DNA of 64,000 nucleotides, taken from the NCBI RefSeq assembly GCF_910593845.1, contig NZ_CAJVAS010000002.1, positions 385,698 through 449,697 of the forward strand. The letters are read 5' to 3'. The notes under the pieces are model-generated. The model was given only the letters and a program-made list of their open reading frames with translations. It was not told where the DNA came from and made no database searches. The position numbers and the translations under genes are program-made. Each line of letters starts with the position of its first letter. Within the stretch, counting starts at the first letter, position 1. This DNA is from Paenibacillus solanacearum (GTDB lineage: Bacteria > Bacillota > Bacilli > Paenibacillales > NBRC-103111). This document shows, in pieces, positions 35,264-43,659 of this stretch.

Positions 35264-36073
35264 TTAACGCGACCGGTACATGTCAATGATGATGCTTGCC
35301 GTTTCTTCAACGGCTTTATTGGATACGTCGATGACCGTGCAGCCGATGCGTTTCATAATCGAATCGGCGTATGCCAGTTCCGTGTCGATGCGTTCCACGT
35401 TGGCGTAAGATGCGGTTCCGGGGAGCCCCAGCGTCTTGAGCCGCTCCGTGCGAATGACGTTCAGTTTCACCGGATCGATGCGCAAGCCGACGATTTTTTT
35501 GCTCGAAACGGTAAACAGCTGATCCGGCGGAGCAATTTCGGGAACGAGCGGAACGTTCGCCACCTTGAACATTTTATGGGCCAAATACATCGAAAGCGGC
35601 GTCTTCGACGTTCTCGATACGCCCACCAGCACGATGTCCGCCTGCAAGACCCCATTAAAATCCCTTCCGTCATCGTACTTCACCGCAAATTCGACCGCTT
35701 CAACCTTCTTGAAGTAATCTTCGTCCAGCTTATGGATCATGCCCGGCTGATGGCGCGCTTCCTGATGAAGCGATGCTTCAAGCTTCTCGATAATCGGTCC
35801 GAGCAAATCGATGTGGTGAATTCGGTATCTTATGGACTGCTCGATCAAATAATCCCTCAATTCCGGTATGACCAGCGTAAAGACGATAATGCCGTTACGC
35901 TCGAGCACCGTACGGATCATCCGGTCGATATCGGAGTTATCCTGCAAAAAAGGAATGCGGCGAATTTCGACCTGTTGCGGATAAAATTGTACGGCTGCGG
36001 CGCGAACGACGGCTTCTCCCGTTTCGCCCGCCGAATCGGATGCGACGAATATGACTGGCTTCGTTTGCTGCAT
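35264..36073 (-). CDS. ppsR: PpsR-type kinase/pyrophosphorylase (DUF299, YqfL)
   Basis: A bifunctional regulator that uses ADP to phosphorylate, and phosphate to dephosphorylate, a threonine of pyruvate phosphate dikinase or PEP synthase. The 269 residues start MQQTKPVIFVASDSAGETGEAVV; the nucleotide-binding loop is VGVSRTSKTPLSMYLA (about 150). In Bacillus, yqfL is paired with ccpN; here neither ccpN nor glyQS is found between recO and this gene. AAAGGCGGGG precedes the ATG. A perfect 10-bp palindrome lies about 25 bases upstream, and a terminator-like hairpin further upstream. Confidence 0.9.
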   Translation of the reverse strand: MQQTKPVIFVASDSAGETGEAVVRAAAVQFYPQQVEIRRIPFLQDNSDIDRMIRTVLERNGIIVFTLVIPELRDYLIEQSIRYRIHHIDLLGPIIEKLEASLHQEARHQPGMIHKLDEDYFKKVEAVEFAVKYDDGRDFNGVLQADIVLVGVSRTSKTPLSMYLAHKMFKVANVPLVPEIAPPDQLFTVSSKKIVGLRIDPVKLNVIRTERLKTLGLPGTASYANVERIDTELAYADSIMKRIGCTVIDVSNKAVEETASIIIDMYRSR

Positions 36074-36098
36074 GATGCCCCGCCTTTCCGCTATTCTT

Positions 36099-36121
36099 GC
36101 TCTAATCGTCGCGATTAGAGC
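36099..36121. promoter_or_regulatory. Perfect 10-bp inverted repeat upstream of ppsR
   Basis: GCTCTAATCG and CGATTAGAGC are separated by three bases, ending 26 bases before the ppsR ATG. It could be an operator for a repressor or a small RNA hairpin near the ribosome binding site. No T-run follows. Confidence 0.5.
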
Positions 36122-36207
36122 CGCTGAATCACTCCTTGAAGCGTTCTTATCTAGCTATTACGGCAGGTCTGATCAAATGTTTCACATCTCGTTTTCACAG
36201 GCTGAAA

Positions 36208-36252
36208 CAAAAAAACCTCGCCACTATAGCCTGTAGGCAGACCTAGAACGAG
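36208..36252 (-). terminator. Terminator-like hairpin between recO and ppsR
   Basis: On the minus strand a long imperfect stem (CTCG...CGAG outside, GCCT...AGGC inside) is followed by GTTTTTTTG. It can end the recO transcript; because a promoter lies upstream of it at 36278-36306 it may also be an attenuator in a ppsR leader. T-box specifier and antiterminator signatures were not found. Confidence 0.5.
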
Positions 36253-36277
36253 AGTTCCTCAAAGGATGTATCATTTC

Positions 36278-36306
36278 ATAATATCATTATGCCCAAATCA
36301 TGTCAA
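36278..36306 (-). promoter_or_regulatory. Strong SigA-type promoter after recO
   Basis: Minus strand TTGACA (36306-36301), 17-base spacer, TATTAT (36283-36278). It would drive ppsR-yqxD-dnaG-sigA, but only if RNA polymerase passes the terminator-like hairpin at 36208-36252. Confidence 0.6.
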
Positions 36307-36369
36307 ATATTCTAGTTCACCATCAATTCTGTAACCTGGGCGCCGCAGGCGTTACCTTCTCATACGCCC

Positions 36370-37116
36370 TCATACGCCGTATTTCTCCATTTGATCCAGA
36401 AAATCTCGCGATTTCAACCGAAGCGCCACATGCGTATCCATGTACGACCGCATCAAATGCTTAAGCAGCTGCTTCGTCTGCGGTTTGACATCGATTTGAC
36501 CGATTCGCCGAACATCCGCTTGAATGAAAAGCTTCAGCATTTTCCCTATTCCCGCTGATATTCGGATCGCCTGAGGATCGCGCAATATGCAGCGTTCGCA
36601 CAGCATGCCGCCCAGTCCGATGCTGAAGGCCGCCGCTTCTCTGCTCTCCCGGCAAACGACGCACTGCGACAGCTCCGGGGTATACCCTGCAAACATCAGC
36701 ATTTTCATTTCGTACAAGTGATCGACAATCTCATAATCCTTATCTTCCTGAATCGCCGTCAAACTGCCCTTGAGCTGGTCAAACAGTATAGGCTGCCCCT
36801 CCTGATCCCCCAGCATGCGGTCCGTGAGCTCGGCCAAATAGGAGGCGTGCGCAGCCCGGTGCAAATCTTCCCTGATTTTATGGTACGGTTCGATTATTTC
36901 CGCATGATTCAGCGTTCCGAGCTGACCGGATTTAAAAAATAAATAATCGCCGAAGGTAAAGAGCTGTGCAGAGGAGCCGAAGCGGCTTTTTACTTTTTTG
37001 GCGCCGCGCGCCACAACGCTGAGCTTCCCGTGTTCTCTTGTAAGCAATGTAATGATTTTGTTGCCTTCCCCGTAATCCATACTGCGAATGACAATCCCCT
37101 GCACTCTGTACTGCAC
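36370..37116 (-). CDS. recO: DNA repair protein RecO
   Basis: RecO helps load RecA onto SSB-coated DNA with RecF and RecR. The 248 residues start MQYRVQGIVIRSMDYGEGNKII (an OB-fold). Then come LTREHGKLSVVARGAKKVKSR and the zinc-binding segment CVVCRESREAAAFSIGLGG followed by LCERC (about 148-170). The start is GTG at 37116 with GAGAGGC upstream. It is 60 bases downstream of yqzL, as in Bacillus era-yqzL-recO. The C-terminus at 36370 is close to a promoter for ppsR. Confidence 0.94.
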   Translation of the reverse strand: MQYRVQGIVIRSMDYGEGNKIITLLTREHGKLSVVARGAKKVKSRFGSSAQLFTFGDYLFFKSGQLGTLNHAEIIEPYHKIREDLHRAAHASYLAELTDRMLGDQEGQPILFDQLKGSLTAIQEDKDYEIVDHLYEMKMLMFAGYTPELSQCVVCRESREAAAFSIGLGGMLCERCILRDPQAIRISAGIGKMLKLFIQADVRRIGQIDVKPQTKQLLKHLMRSYMDTHVALRLKSRDFLDQMEKYGV

Positions 37117-37176
37117 GCTCAGCCTCTCCCGGTCCCCGTACTATACTTGATTCGTTTGTTTCCCCGAGGGACGAAG

Positions 37177-37320
37177 CTACTGAACCCAGTCGCCCGGTTC
37201 CGCTTCCGGCTCCTCGTCCTCGTCCAACTGATCCACGTCCTTAATCATCATTTCCTTATAAAGCAGGTAGGCATCCACATCTCCGGTCATCGAAAAATAC
37301 TTCCATGAAAAATCTCTCAT
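37177..37320 (-). CDS. yqzL: YqzL family small protein
   Basis: A 47-residue protein: MRDFSWKYFSMTGDVDAYLLY at the start, then KEMMIKDVDQLDEDEEP and a C-terminal GDWVQ. The opening matches YqzL proteins, which lie between era and recO in Bacillales. The ATG at 37320 has GGGAGGATG nine bases upstream. The tail is longer and more acidic than in Bacillus subtilis. Function unknown. It is too short for simple gene finders. Confidence 0.85.
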   Translation of the reverse strand: MRDFSWKYFSMTGDVDAYLLYKEMMIKDVDQLDEDEEPEAEPGDWVQ

Positions 37321-37697
37321 GCTTCATCCTCCCTTTGACCAACAACCGATAGGTTCCGTATTCGCTGTCAAAGCGCCGCCGCACTTCGCTGCTTGCCAGA
37401 TCCCGGCGCTGCCGCCGGATCGGCTGTGAAGCTTCGGCAACGGCTATGTCCCGTTCGCCCGGCACAGCGGCCGACGACGAATCGACGGCTGCCGCTTCGA
37501 CAGGTGCAACCTTGCTAGCATGACTACAATACCTGCTGCAAGCTTAGGATGATACGATTCGATTAGAAGTATGCTGCGTAAAAACTGGCATGTATGGAGT
37601 GATTAAACGCAAAGTCCGGATTTGAATCAGCGAATGCACTTTTTGCTTGCATGATGCGAGCACATTCGGACGAGCCTGCTAATCACAGAAGCCCAGC
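37321..37697. other. Intergenic stretch between era and yqzL without a convincing gene
   Basis: About 375 bases. One minus-strand frame (37465-37256, GTG start, Arg-rich) is open but overlaps yqzL out of frame and has no ribosome binding site, so I do not call it. An imperfect inverted repeat (GAATGTGCT ... AGTGCATTC, near 37630-37665) could form a hairpin after era. No clear promoter for yqzL-recO was found. Confidence 0.5.
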
Positions 37698-38618
37698 TTA
37701 ATCGTGACGAAAGCCGAGATCGCGCAATACCCGATCTTGATTGCGCCAGTCTTTCTTCACTTTCACCCACAGCTCGAGGAACGTTTTCGAGCCGAGCAGC
37801 GCTTCGATATCAGCCCGCGCCTTCTGGCCGACTTCTTTGAGCAGCGCCCCTTTTTTGCCGATGATGATACCCTTTTGCGAGTCCCGCTCGACGTAAATGA
37901 CGGCAGAGATGTGAACGACACCGTTGTCCTCCACCTTCATATCTTCAATCGATACGGCGATGGAATGCGGAATTTCCTCGCGGGTCAAATGCAAAATTTT
38001 CTCGCGGATCAGCTCGGCGCAGACAAACTGCTCCGGGTGGTCGGTCACCTGATCGGCAGGATAATACTGCGGGCCTTCCTGCAAGTACTTCATCACTTGC
38101 TCCAGCAGCGTATTGACATTGCTGCCGTGCATCGCCGAGATCGGCACGATTTCCGCAAACGGGTACAAATCCTTGTATGTCGTAATGATCGACAGCAGCG
38201 CTTCCGGATGCACCTGATCGATCTTGTTCATAACGAGGACCACAGGCGTGTTGACCTTCTTCAAGTTTTCGATAATATAACGGTCCCCGCCGCCGAGCCC
38301 TTCGACGACGTCGATCAGCAGCAGAATCGCATCCACTTCGCTCAGCGCGTTTTGCGCCGTCTTCATCATATAATCGCCGAGCTTCGATTGCGGCTTGTGG
38401 ATGCCGGGCGTATCCAGGAATACGATCTGCCCTTCCTCCGTCGTATAGACGCCATGAATTTTGTTTCTTGTTGTTTGCGGCTTATCGGACATGATAGCGA
38501 TTTTTTGTCCTATAATTTGGTTCATCAAGGTTGATTTGCCCACGTTCGGACGGCCAATAATGGCGACGAACCCCGATTTGAATTTTTTTCCATCCGCTTG
38601 CGTTTTCGATGACATCAA
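37698..38618 (-). CDS. era: Ribosome assembly GTPase Era
   Basis: An essential GTPase that binds the 3' end of 16S rRNA during 30S assembly. The 306 residues have G1 [13 protein letters not shown]2 TRNKIHG, G3 DTPGIHKP and G4 NKIDQV in the first 130 residues. The C-terminal KH domain has the RNA-binding [15 protein letters not shown]. The frame starts with TTG at 38618 followed directly by ATG; GGAGG lies 11 bases before the TTG. It follows the cdd stop by two bases, so the two are co-translated. Order cdd-era-yqzL-recO is conserved. Confidence 0.96.
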   Translation of the reverse strand: MMSSKTQADGKKFKSGFVAIIGRPNVGKSTLMNQIIGQKIAIMSDKPQTTRNKIHGVYTTEEGQIVFLDTPGIHKPQSKLGDYMMKTAQNALSEVDAILLLIDVVEGLGGGDRYIIENLKKVNTPVVLVMNKIDQVHPEALLSIITTYKDLYPFAEIVPISAMHGSNVNTLLEQVMKYLQEGPQYYPADQVTDHPEQFVCAELIREKILHLTREEIPHSIAVSIEDMKVEDNGVVHISAVIYVERDSQKGIIIGKKGALLKEVGQKARADIEALLGSKTFLELWVKVKKDWRNQDRVLRDLGFRHD

Positions 38619-38620
38619 GT

Positions 38621-39031
38621 CTAGTTTCCTCCGTTTAAATCATGTGATGTGAATGCGCCAGGCAGCAGTGCGCCAACGTTCGTGACAGCAACTTCCCCGC
38701 GCAAATTGGATAAGTAAACCGGCATTTCCGGGGTGCACAGCTCGATCAGCACCTGCCGGCATACGCCGCACGGCGAAATCGGCTGATCGGTGTCGCCGAC
38801 GACCGCGATCGCCTGGAATGACCTCGCCGGCTCTCCGTCCGCAATCGCCCGGAACAGCGCGGTACGCTCGGCGCAATTCGTCGGACCGTAGGCGGCGTTC
38901 TCCACGTTGCAGCCCAAGTGGACATGGCCCCCGCCGTCGAGGAGCGCGGCGCCCACCTTGAAGTTGGAATAAGGCGTATATGCTTTATCGCGCGCTTCCA
39001 GTGCCTTGGCAATCAGTTCTTCTTTGGTCAT
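38621..39031 (-). CDS. cdd: Cytidine deaminase
   Basis: Deaminates cytidine and deoxycytidine in pyrimidine salvage. The 136 residues start [24 protein letters not shown]. The zinc site is NCAERTALF (Cys plus the catalytic Glu) with PCGVCRQVL supplying two more cysteines, the tetrameric all-Cys type found in Bacillus. I take the ATG at 39031 after AAAGGGG; an in-frame ATG at 39064 precedes that ribosome binding site. It lies between dgkA and era in the conserved cluster. Confidence 0.94.
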   Translation of the reverse strand: MTKEELIAKALEARDKAYTPYSNFKVGAALLDGGGHVHLGCNVENAAYGPTNCAERTALFRAIADGEPARSFQAIAVVGDTDQPISPCGVCRQVLIELCTPEMPVYLSNLRGEVAVTNVGALLPGAFTSHDLNGGN

Positions 39032-39056
39032 CGGGAACCATCGCCCCTTTCCCCGG

Positions 39057-39764
39057 CTATACATAGATATGGTACAAATAATACGCGAGCGCCGTAATAA
39101 AACTGCCGAGCAAAGCGCCCAGCCAAAGCGAACCGAACGTTCGCGTCCTTCTGTCGTACAGTACGATCAGCAGCATGCATGCCAGAAAAAATCCGAGCAT
39201 GGACGGCAGCGTCTGCTGCGTCTGGCATGTCAGCAAAGTGGCGACGGCAAAAGCGACCGCAGTGAGCAGGCTCGGCTTGATCCAATTGCCTTTGCTTGCA
39301 AAGCGCGTTTCCACCACGATGACCGTCAGGATGATCAGCGAAAGCAGCACCCATACGGTACCTGCGCTGAACGACTGTCCTTGGCTGCTGCGAGCGAGGC
39401 GGAACAAGTTGTCGACCGGCTCGTAGAACACGATCATGCCCGTAACAGCGGCAAAAGCTGCAGACACCAGAACGGAGGCTGCAGCGGTATCTTTGGCGAT
39501 CTTGGCGAGCGGGTGAATGTCCGGCATCGCCAGATCGACCGCTTTTTCAACGGCTGTATTGATCAGCTCCGTAACAATCATGAGCGTAACGGCAAGCAAA
39601 ATGAACAATACATCGAACTTCGATAAGTTAAAAAAGAAAGCCATTGCCAAAACGACCAGCGCCGCAAAAAAGTGAAACTTCATATTCCGCTGGGTCGCCA
39701 GAGCATATTTGACTCCTTCATACGCGTAACGGAAGCTGCGCTGCCATTTGGTCGGCTGAATCAA
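39057..39764 (-). CDS. dgkA: Undecaprenol/diacylglycerol kinase DgkA with extra C-terminal membrane domain
   Basis: Residues 1-120 are a DgkA-type lipid kinase: FRYAYEGVKYALATQRNMKFHF, then the catalytic ELINTAVEKAVDL and LAKIAKDTAAASVLVSA. In Firmicutes this enzyme phosphorylates undecaprenol. The usual length is about 120-130 residues, but here 115 more residues add four membrane helices (AGTVWVLLSLIILTVIVVE ... LGALLGSFITALAYYLYHIYV). The extension lacks the PAP2 phosphatase signature motifs. Such long forms seem to occur in paenibacilli; the extra domain's role is unknown. The TTG start overlaps the ybeY stop. Confidence 0.88.
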   Translation of the reverse strand: MIQPTKWQRSFRYAYEGVKYALATQRNMKFHFFAALVVLAMAFFFNLSKFDVLFILLAVTLMIVTELINTAVEKAVDLAMPDIHPLAKIAKDTAAASVLVSAAFAAVTGMIVFYEPVDNLFRLARSSQGQSFSAGTVWVLLSLIILTVIVVETRFASKGNWIKPSLLTAVAFAVATLLTCQTQQTLPSMLGFFLACMLLIVLYDRRTRTFGSLWLGALLGSFITALAYYLYHIYV

Positions 39765-40282
39765 CGGGTAAGACCCGCTTTCTGAAGAATTTGTTCCTGC
39801 TTGCCGAACATCGCTTTCTCTTCTTCCTCGGTCTGATGATCGTAACCGATCAAGTGAAGGAAGCCGTGGACGAACAGGAACCCGAGCTCGCGGTCGACGG
39901 AATGCCCGTATTCTTCCGCTTGCGCGATGGCCCGCGGGACCGAAATGACGATATCTCCGAGCGGCTCTTCGAAACCGTCCTCCTCTTCGCCATCCGCGTC
40001 GTCCGAATCTTCGAAATCGTCTTCGCCGTAAATGATCTCAAGCTCCTCGTCGCCTATTTCCTGCATGGCGAACGACAGTACGTCCGTCGGTTTGTCCAAC
40101 CCCCGGTACTGCTTGTTCAGCTCCCGGATCGCCTCATCATCGACGAACGTCAGCGCCACTTCCCCGTCGCTGACATTCTCCTGCTCGCCGCAAAGCCGCA
40201 GCAGCTGCTCCAACCGATCGATCAATTCGGGAGAAATATCAAACTGTTCTTGTTCCGTATTCCATGAAAGCTGCAAACTCAT
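39761..40282 (-). CDS. ybeY: rRNA maturation RNase YbeY
   Basis: A single-strand endoribonuclease needed for 16S rRNA 3'-end processing and 70S quality control. The zinc motif HGFLHLIGYDHQ is near the C-terminus, with the conserved NKQYRGLDKPTDVLSFAM in the middle. Between them is an acidic insert of about 20 residues (EDDFEDSDDADGEEEDGF) not found in most relatives. GAGGTG precedes the ATG at 40282. It overlaps pgpH upstream and dgkA downstream by four bases each. Confidence 0.94.
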   Translation of the reverse strand: MSLQLSWNTEQEQFDISPELIDRLEQLLRLCGEQENVSDGEVALTFVDDEAIRELNKQYRGLDKPTDVLSFAMQEIGDEELEIIYGEDDFEDSDDADGEEEDGFEEPLGDIVISVPRAIAQAEEYGHSVDRELGFLFVHGFLHLIGYDHQTEEEEKAMFGKQEQILQKAGLTR

Positions 40283-42522
40283 GGCTGCACCTCTTTCGTT
40301 TGTTCTGGCTTGTGCGATATCGTATCGGCCGGATATTCGATTCGCGAATGGAATATGCCGAGCAGCGTCTCATTGAGCGCTTTGGCGATCCGGTCCAGCT
40401 CTTTGATCGTCAAGTCGCATTCGTTGAACTGCCCGTCGTCCAGCCGTCCCTTGATGATTTTGCGCACCATGGAATCGATTTGCTCCACGGTCGGGTTGCG
40501 CAGCGACCTGACCGCCGCTTCCACGCAATCGGCAATGCCGACGATCGCCGCTTCTTTCGTCTGAGCGTTCGGCCCCGGGTACCGGTATTCGCTCTCCTCC
40601 GGCGGCTTCTCGCCCTTCTCCTCGGCCTGCTTCTTCGCTTTGTGGTAAAAATATTGCAGCAGCGTCGTGCCGTGATGCTGCTCCGCAATGTCGCGAATCG
40701 GCTTCGGAATGTTGTATTCCTTCAGCATTTCCACCCCGTCGCGGGCGTGGGCGATAATGATCGATTTGCTGAGCGCCGGATCGATTTTGTCATGCGGGTT
40801 TTCCATATTCGATTGATTTTCGATAAAATAACTCGGCCGCTTCGTCTTCCCGATATCATGGTAGTACGCGCCGACCCGGCACAACAGTCCGTCCGCGCCG
40901 ATCGCTTCCGCCGCGGTGTCCGCGAGATTGCCGACCATCACGCTGTGATGGTATGTGCCCGGCGTTTCCGTGAGCAGCTTCCGAAGCAGCGGATGGTTCA
41001 TGTTGGACAGCTCGACTAGCTTGAGCGGCGACAAGATGCCGAAGGCGACTTCAAGGAACGGCAGCAGGCCGATGACGAAGACCGCGGTCAGCAATCCGCC
41101 GCCAAGCGCGAACGAAGCGGCGAAGAGCGCCTCCTTGTTCGTCCCGTGGTCTTCAAACAGCAGCAGCGAAGCGACCAGTACGACGCCGAAGATCGAACCC
41201 ATCAGTCCCGCCTTCAAGATCGAGGCACGCTGACTGGCACGCTGGATCGAGAACGTTGCCGCAAACGAGCTGGTCAGCGTCAGCAGACCGTACTTGTAAT
41301 CGAACGTCTGCACATGGTCGGCATTGAACACGATGCTGGCCATGACGGCGAAAACGACAGCGGCCACGAAGGCAAGCTGCGCATCGAGCAATATGGCCAG
41401 CAGCATCGCGCCCATCGCCGTCGGCGCCAGAAAGGCGATGTAAGGATAATCCAAGTTCTGCAGCATGGAAAATACTTTCATGCCGGCAATCGTCATAATA
41501 ACAATAAGAACGAACATCAGCAGCGGAATGTTATAATAGCTGATCGAAAGCGCGCTTTGCCGGATATACATATAAAGCACAAGGCACAGCAGTAAAGTAA
41601 ACAATAAAAGCCCCAGATGCGGCCAATAACTCGTATCGTCTCTCAGCAGATCCAGACTGCTCAAATGATCGTATATCTCTTTGGTAATTTCTTCGCCTTT
41701 GGCGACCAGCACGTCGTTCTTGTTGATCAGCACCGGCTTCACGCTGTCCCGCGCATGTCCCTTCGCCTCGTCGGTTCCCTTCTGGTCGAAAAACTTGTTG
41801 GGCGTCAGCGCCGCGCGGACGAGCTCCTGCACGAGCTCTCTCGTGATGCTCTTGCTGAGCGTCGATGCGTTGACCAGCTCGGGCACTTTGACGCGCACGG
41901 TTTGCGCATCGAGAATCTGATCGTTCATCAGCTTCAGTACGATTTCTTTGGCTACCGGCTCCATCGCCGCCAAGTCGTCCTTGGTCAACCGCGGAATTTT
42001 GTAGAACGATTCCTCGGGAATGCGGTACTGCTGCTCGCGAAAATTTTTGCGCATTTCGACGAGCAGCAGCTCGCTTGTTTGTCCGCTGTCGGCGTACGTT
42101 TTGAGTACCCGGTCCAAATGATCCTCGATTAGCGTCGGGATCACCGTTTTGTAAATATTGACTTTATCGGCCAGCGATACGTCCTGATCGCTGTTGATTT
42201 GCAGCAGCTTCTCGAAAATCGTCTCGACGGCAATTTCATTTTTAAGCGAAACGATTTTGTACACAGATTGAACCCGCCCGGCGGCTTCTTCCTTTGCCTT
42301 TTCCGTAGCGACTTCATTCGGGATTGATCGAGGCGCCAAAATATCCTTTTCGGCAATGGAGCCTAGCTGAATGTCATAGGTTTGGGGAACAACCCGGTGA
42401 TAGAGGGCAAAGTAAATCACGACCGCCAGTACAAAAAATAGAAGAAAGCGCACAAGGGCGCTATATCTCCAACCGGCCAGCCGGTATTGAAATTTGCCTT
42501 GAATCGAACCCTTGGGTTTCAT
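40279..42522 (-). CDS. pgpH: 7TM-HD cyclic di-AMP phosphodiesterase PgpH
   Basis: A membrane enzyme that hydrolyses the second messenger c-di-AMP. The 747 residues have an N-terminal helix, a large extracellular domain (about 50-280), seven membrane helices (about 290-490) and a cytoplasmic HD domain. The HD motif runs YHHSVMVGNLADTAAEAIG, then GAYYHDIGKTKRP, then IIIAHARDGVEM and AEQHHGTTL. The Bacillus homologue is YqfF. It is in the phoH-pgpH-ybeY order. C-di-AMP controls potassium and osmolyte uptake and wall stability. AAAGGGTG precedes the ATG. Confidence 0.95.
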   Translation of the reverse strand: MKPKGSIQGKFQYRLAGWRYSALVRFLLFFVLAVVIYFALYHRVVPQTYDIQLGSIAEKDILAPRSIPNEVATEKAKEEAAGRVQSVYKIVSLKNEIAVETIFEKLLQINSDQDVSLADKVNIYKTVIPTLIEDHLDRVLKTYADSGQTSELLLVEMRKNFREQQYRIPEESFYKIPRLTKDDLAAMEPVAKEIVLKLMNDQILDAQTVRVKVPELVNASTLSKSITRELVQELVRAALTPNKFFDQKGTDEAKGHARDSVKPVLINKNDVLVAKGEEITKEIYDHLSSLDLLRDDTSYWPHLGLLLFTLLLCLVLYMYIRQSALSISYYNIPLLMFVLIVIMTIAGMKVFSMLQNLDYPYIAFLAPTAMGAMLLAILLDAQLAFVAAVVFAVMASIVFNADHVQTFDYKYGLLTLTSSFAATFSIQRASQRASILKAGLMGSIFGVVLVASLLLFEDHGTNKEALFAASFALGGGLLTAVFVIGLLPFLEVAFGILSPLKLVELSNMNHPLLRKLLTETPGTYHHSVMVGNLADTAAEAIGADGLLCRVGAYYHDIGKTKRPSYFIENQSNMENPHDKIDPALSKSIIIAHARDGVEMLKEYNIPKPIRDIAEQHHGTTLLQYFYHKAKKQAEEKGEKPPEESEYRYPGPNAQTKEAAIVGIADCVEAAVRSLRNPTVEQIDSMVRKIIKGRLDDGQFNECDLTIKELDRIAKALNETLLGIFHSRIEYPADTISHKPEQTKEVQP

Positions 42523-42618
42523 CGGAAAGGTTCACCCTTTCTCTGGTTCTCAGGAAGTATGTGCCACGGCGATGCCGGATTTCCGATCATACGACGCATG
42601 CGGGCGCCGCAGGGGCGA

Positions 42619-43590
42619 TCATCCCTGGCTATCCTTCTCCTCGTTGTAGGCCATAATGATTTTTTGCACGAGCGAGTGCCGGACGACATCCGCTTCCGCA
42701 AACATAATGAAACCGATCTCTTCGATCTGGCTCAATATGCGCCGTGCTTCGACAAGCCCGGAAGACTTCCCGCGCGGCAGGTCGATCTGCGTCACGTCGC
42801 CGGTAATGACCATCTTGGAACCGAAGCCAAGGCGCGTTAAAAACATCTTCATCTGCTCGGGCGTCGTATTTTGCGCTTCGTCCAGTATGATAAAGGAATC
42901 GTCAAGCGTACGGCCGCGCATATAAGCGAGCGGCGCGATCTCGATCAGCCCGCGCTCCAGCGATTTGAGCACCTGCTCCGGTCCGAGCACGTCGTTAAGT
43001 GCATCATACAATGGCCGCAAATAAGGGTCAACCTTTTCCTGTAAATCGCCCGGCAGAAATCCGAGGCTTTCGCCCGCTTCGACCGCCGGCCGCGTCAGCA
43101 CGATCCGCTTGACCTTGCCTTCCTTGAGCGCGGTGACGGCGAGAACGACGGCAATGTACGTTTTGCCCGTACCGGCCGGTCCGATGCCGAAGACAATGTC
43201 CTTCTTCTTGATCTCGCTCACGTACTGCTTCTGTCCGATCGTCTTAATGCGAATCGGCTTCCCCTTGTGCGTAACGGCGATCTCGCCTTTAAACAAGTCA
43301 AGGAGCTGATCCGCCATCATCTGCCTGGACAAGTCCAGCGCATACAGCACATCGCGCTCCGTTAGCACATACTGATTGCGGATCAGCTGAAGCAGGACGG
43401 AAAACAACTGCTCCAGACGCGCCGCATCCTGCGCCGACCCTTGAATGACGATTTCTTCTTCGCGCGTGAAGATGGTCGCGTCCGTCTCCTGCTCGATCAA
43501 GCGAAGGAACTTGTCCTGCGGGCCGAATAAAGCTAATCCTTCATTGGTGTTTTTTAATGCTACCTTGGCAGTTGTCGCTTGTTCAATCAA
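42619..43590 (-). CDS. phoH: PhoH family ATPase
   Basis: A 323-residue PhoH protein, a putative RNA-associated ATPase. It shows the N-terminal KH-like region, Walker A GIGPAGTGKTYIAVVLA (about 135), RPAVEAGESLGFLPGDLQEK and Walker B SFIILDEAQNT. Unlike the ylaK gene at 13.7 kb it has no PIN domain. The start is TTG at 43590 with GGAGGAGAG upstream. It sits between yqfD and pgpH as in Bacillus. Its role is linked to RNA processing together with YbeY, which is encoded two genes downstream. Confidence 0.93.
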   Translation of the reverse strand: MIEQATTAKVALKNTNEGLALFGPQDKFLRLIEQETDATIFTREEEIVIQGSAQDAARLEQLFSVLLQLIRNQYVLTERDVLYALDLSRQMMADQLLDLFKGEIAVTHKGKPIRIKTIGQKQYVSEIKKKDIVFGIGPAGTGKTYIAVVLAVTALKEGKVKRIVLTRPAVEAGESLGFLPGDLQEKVDPYLRPLYDALNDVLGPEQVLKSLERGLIEIAPLAYMRGRTLDDSFIILDEAQNTTPEQMKMFLTRLGFGSKMVITGDVTQIDLPRGKSSGLVEARRILSQIEEIGFIMFAEADVVRHSLVQKIIMAYNEEKDSQG

Positions 43591-43659
43591 CAGGCTGTCT
43601 CTCCTCCGGCGTTTTGGGCGAAGCGCGGGTCCCTGCCCAAAATCATGCGTGATAAAGTT

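Noticed and set aside
36208..36306. T-box leader for a lost glyQS operon
   Set aside because: No specifier loop or the TGG-type antiterminator sequence was found around the hairpin.
37256..37465. Minus-strand 69-residue open frame upstream of yqzL
   Set aside because: GTG start without ribosome binding site, Arg-rich, and it overlaps yqzL out of frame.
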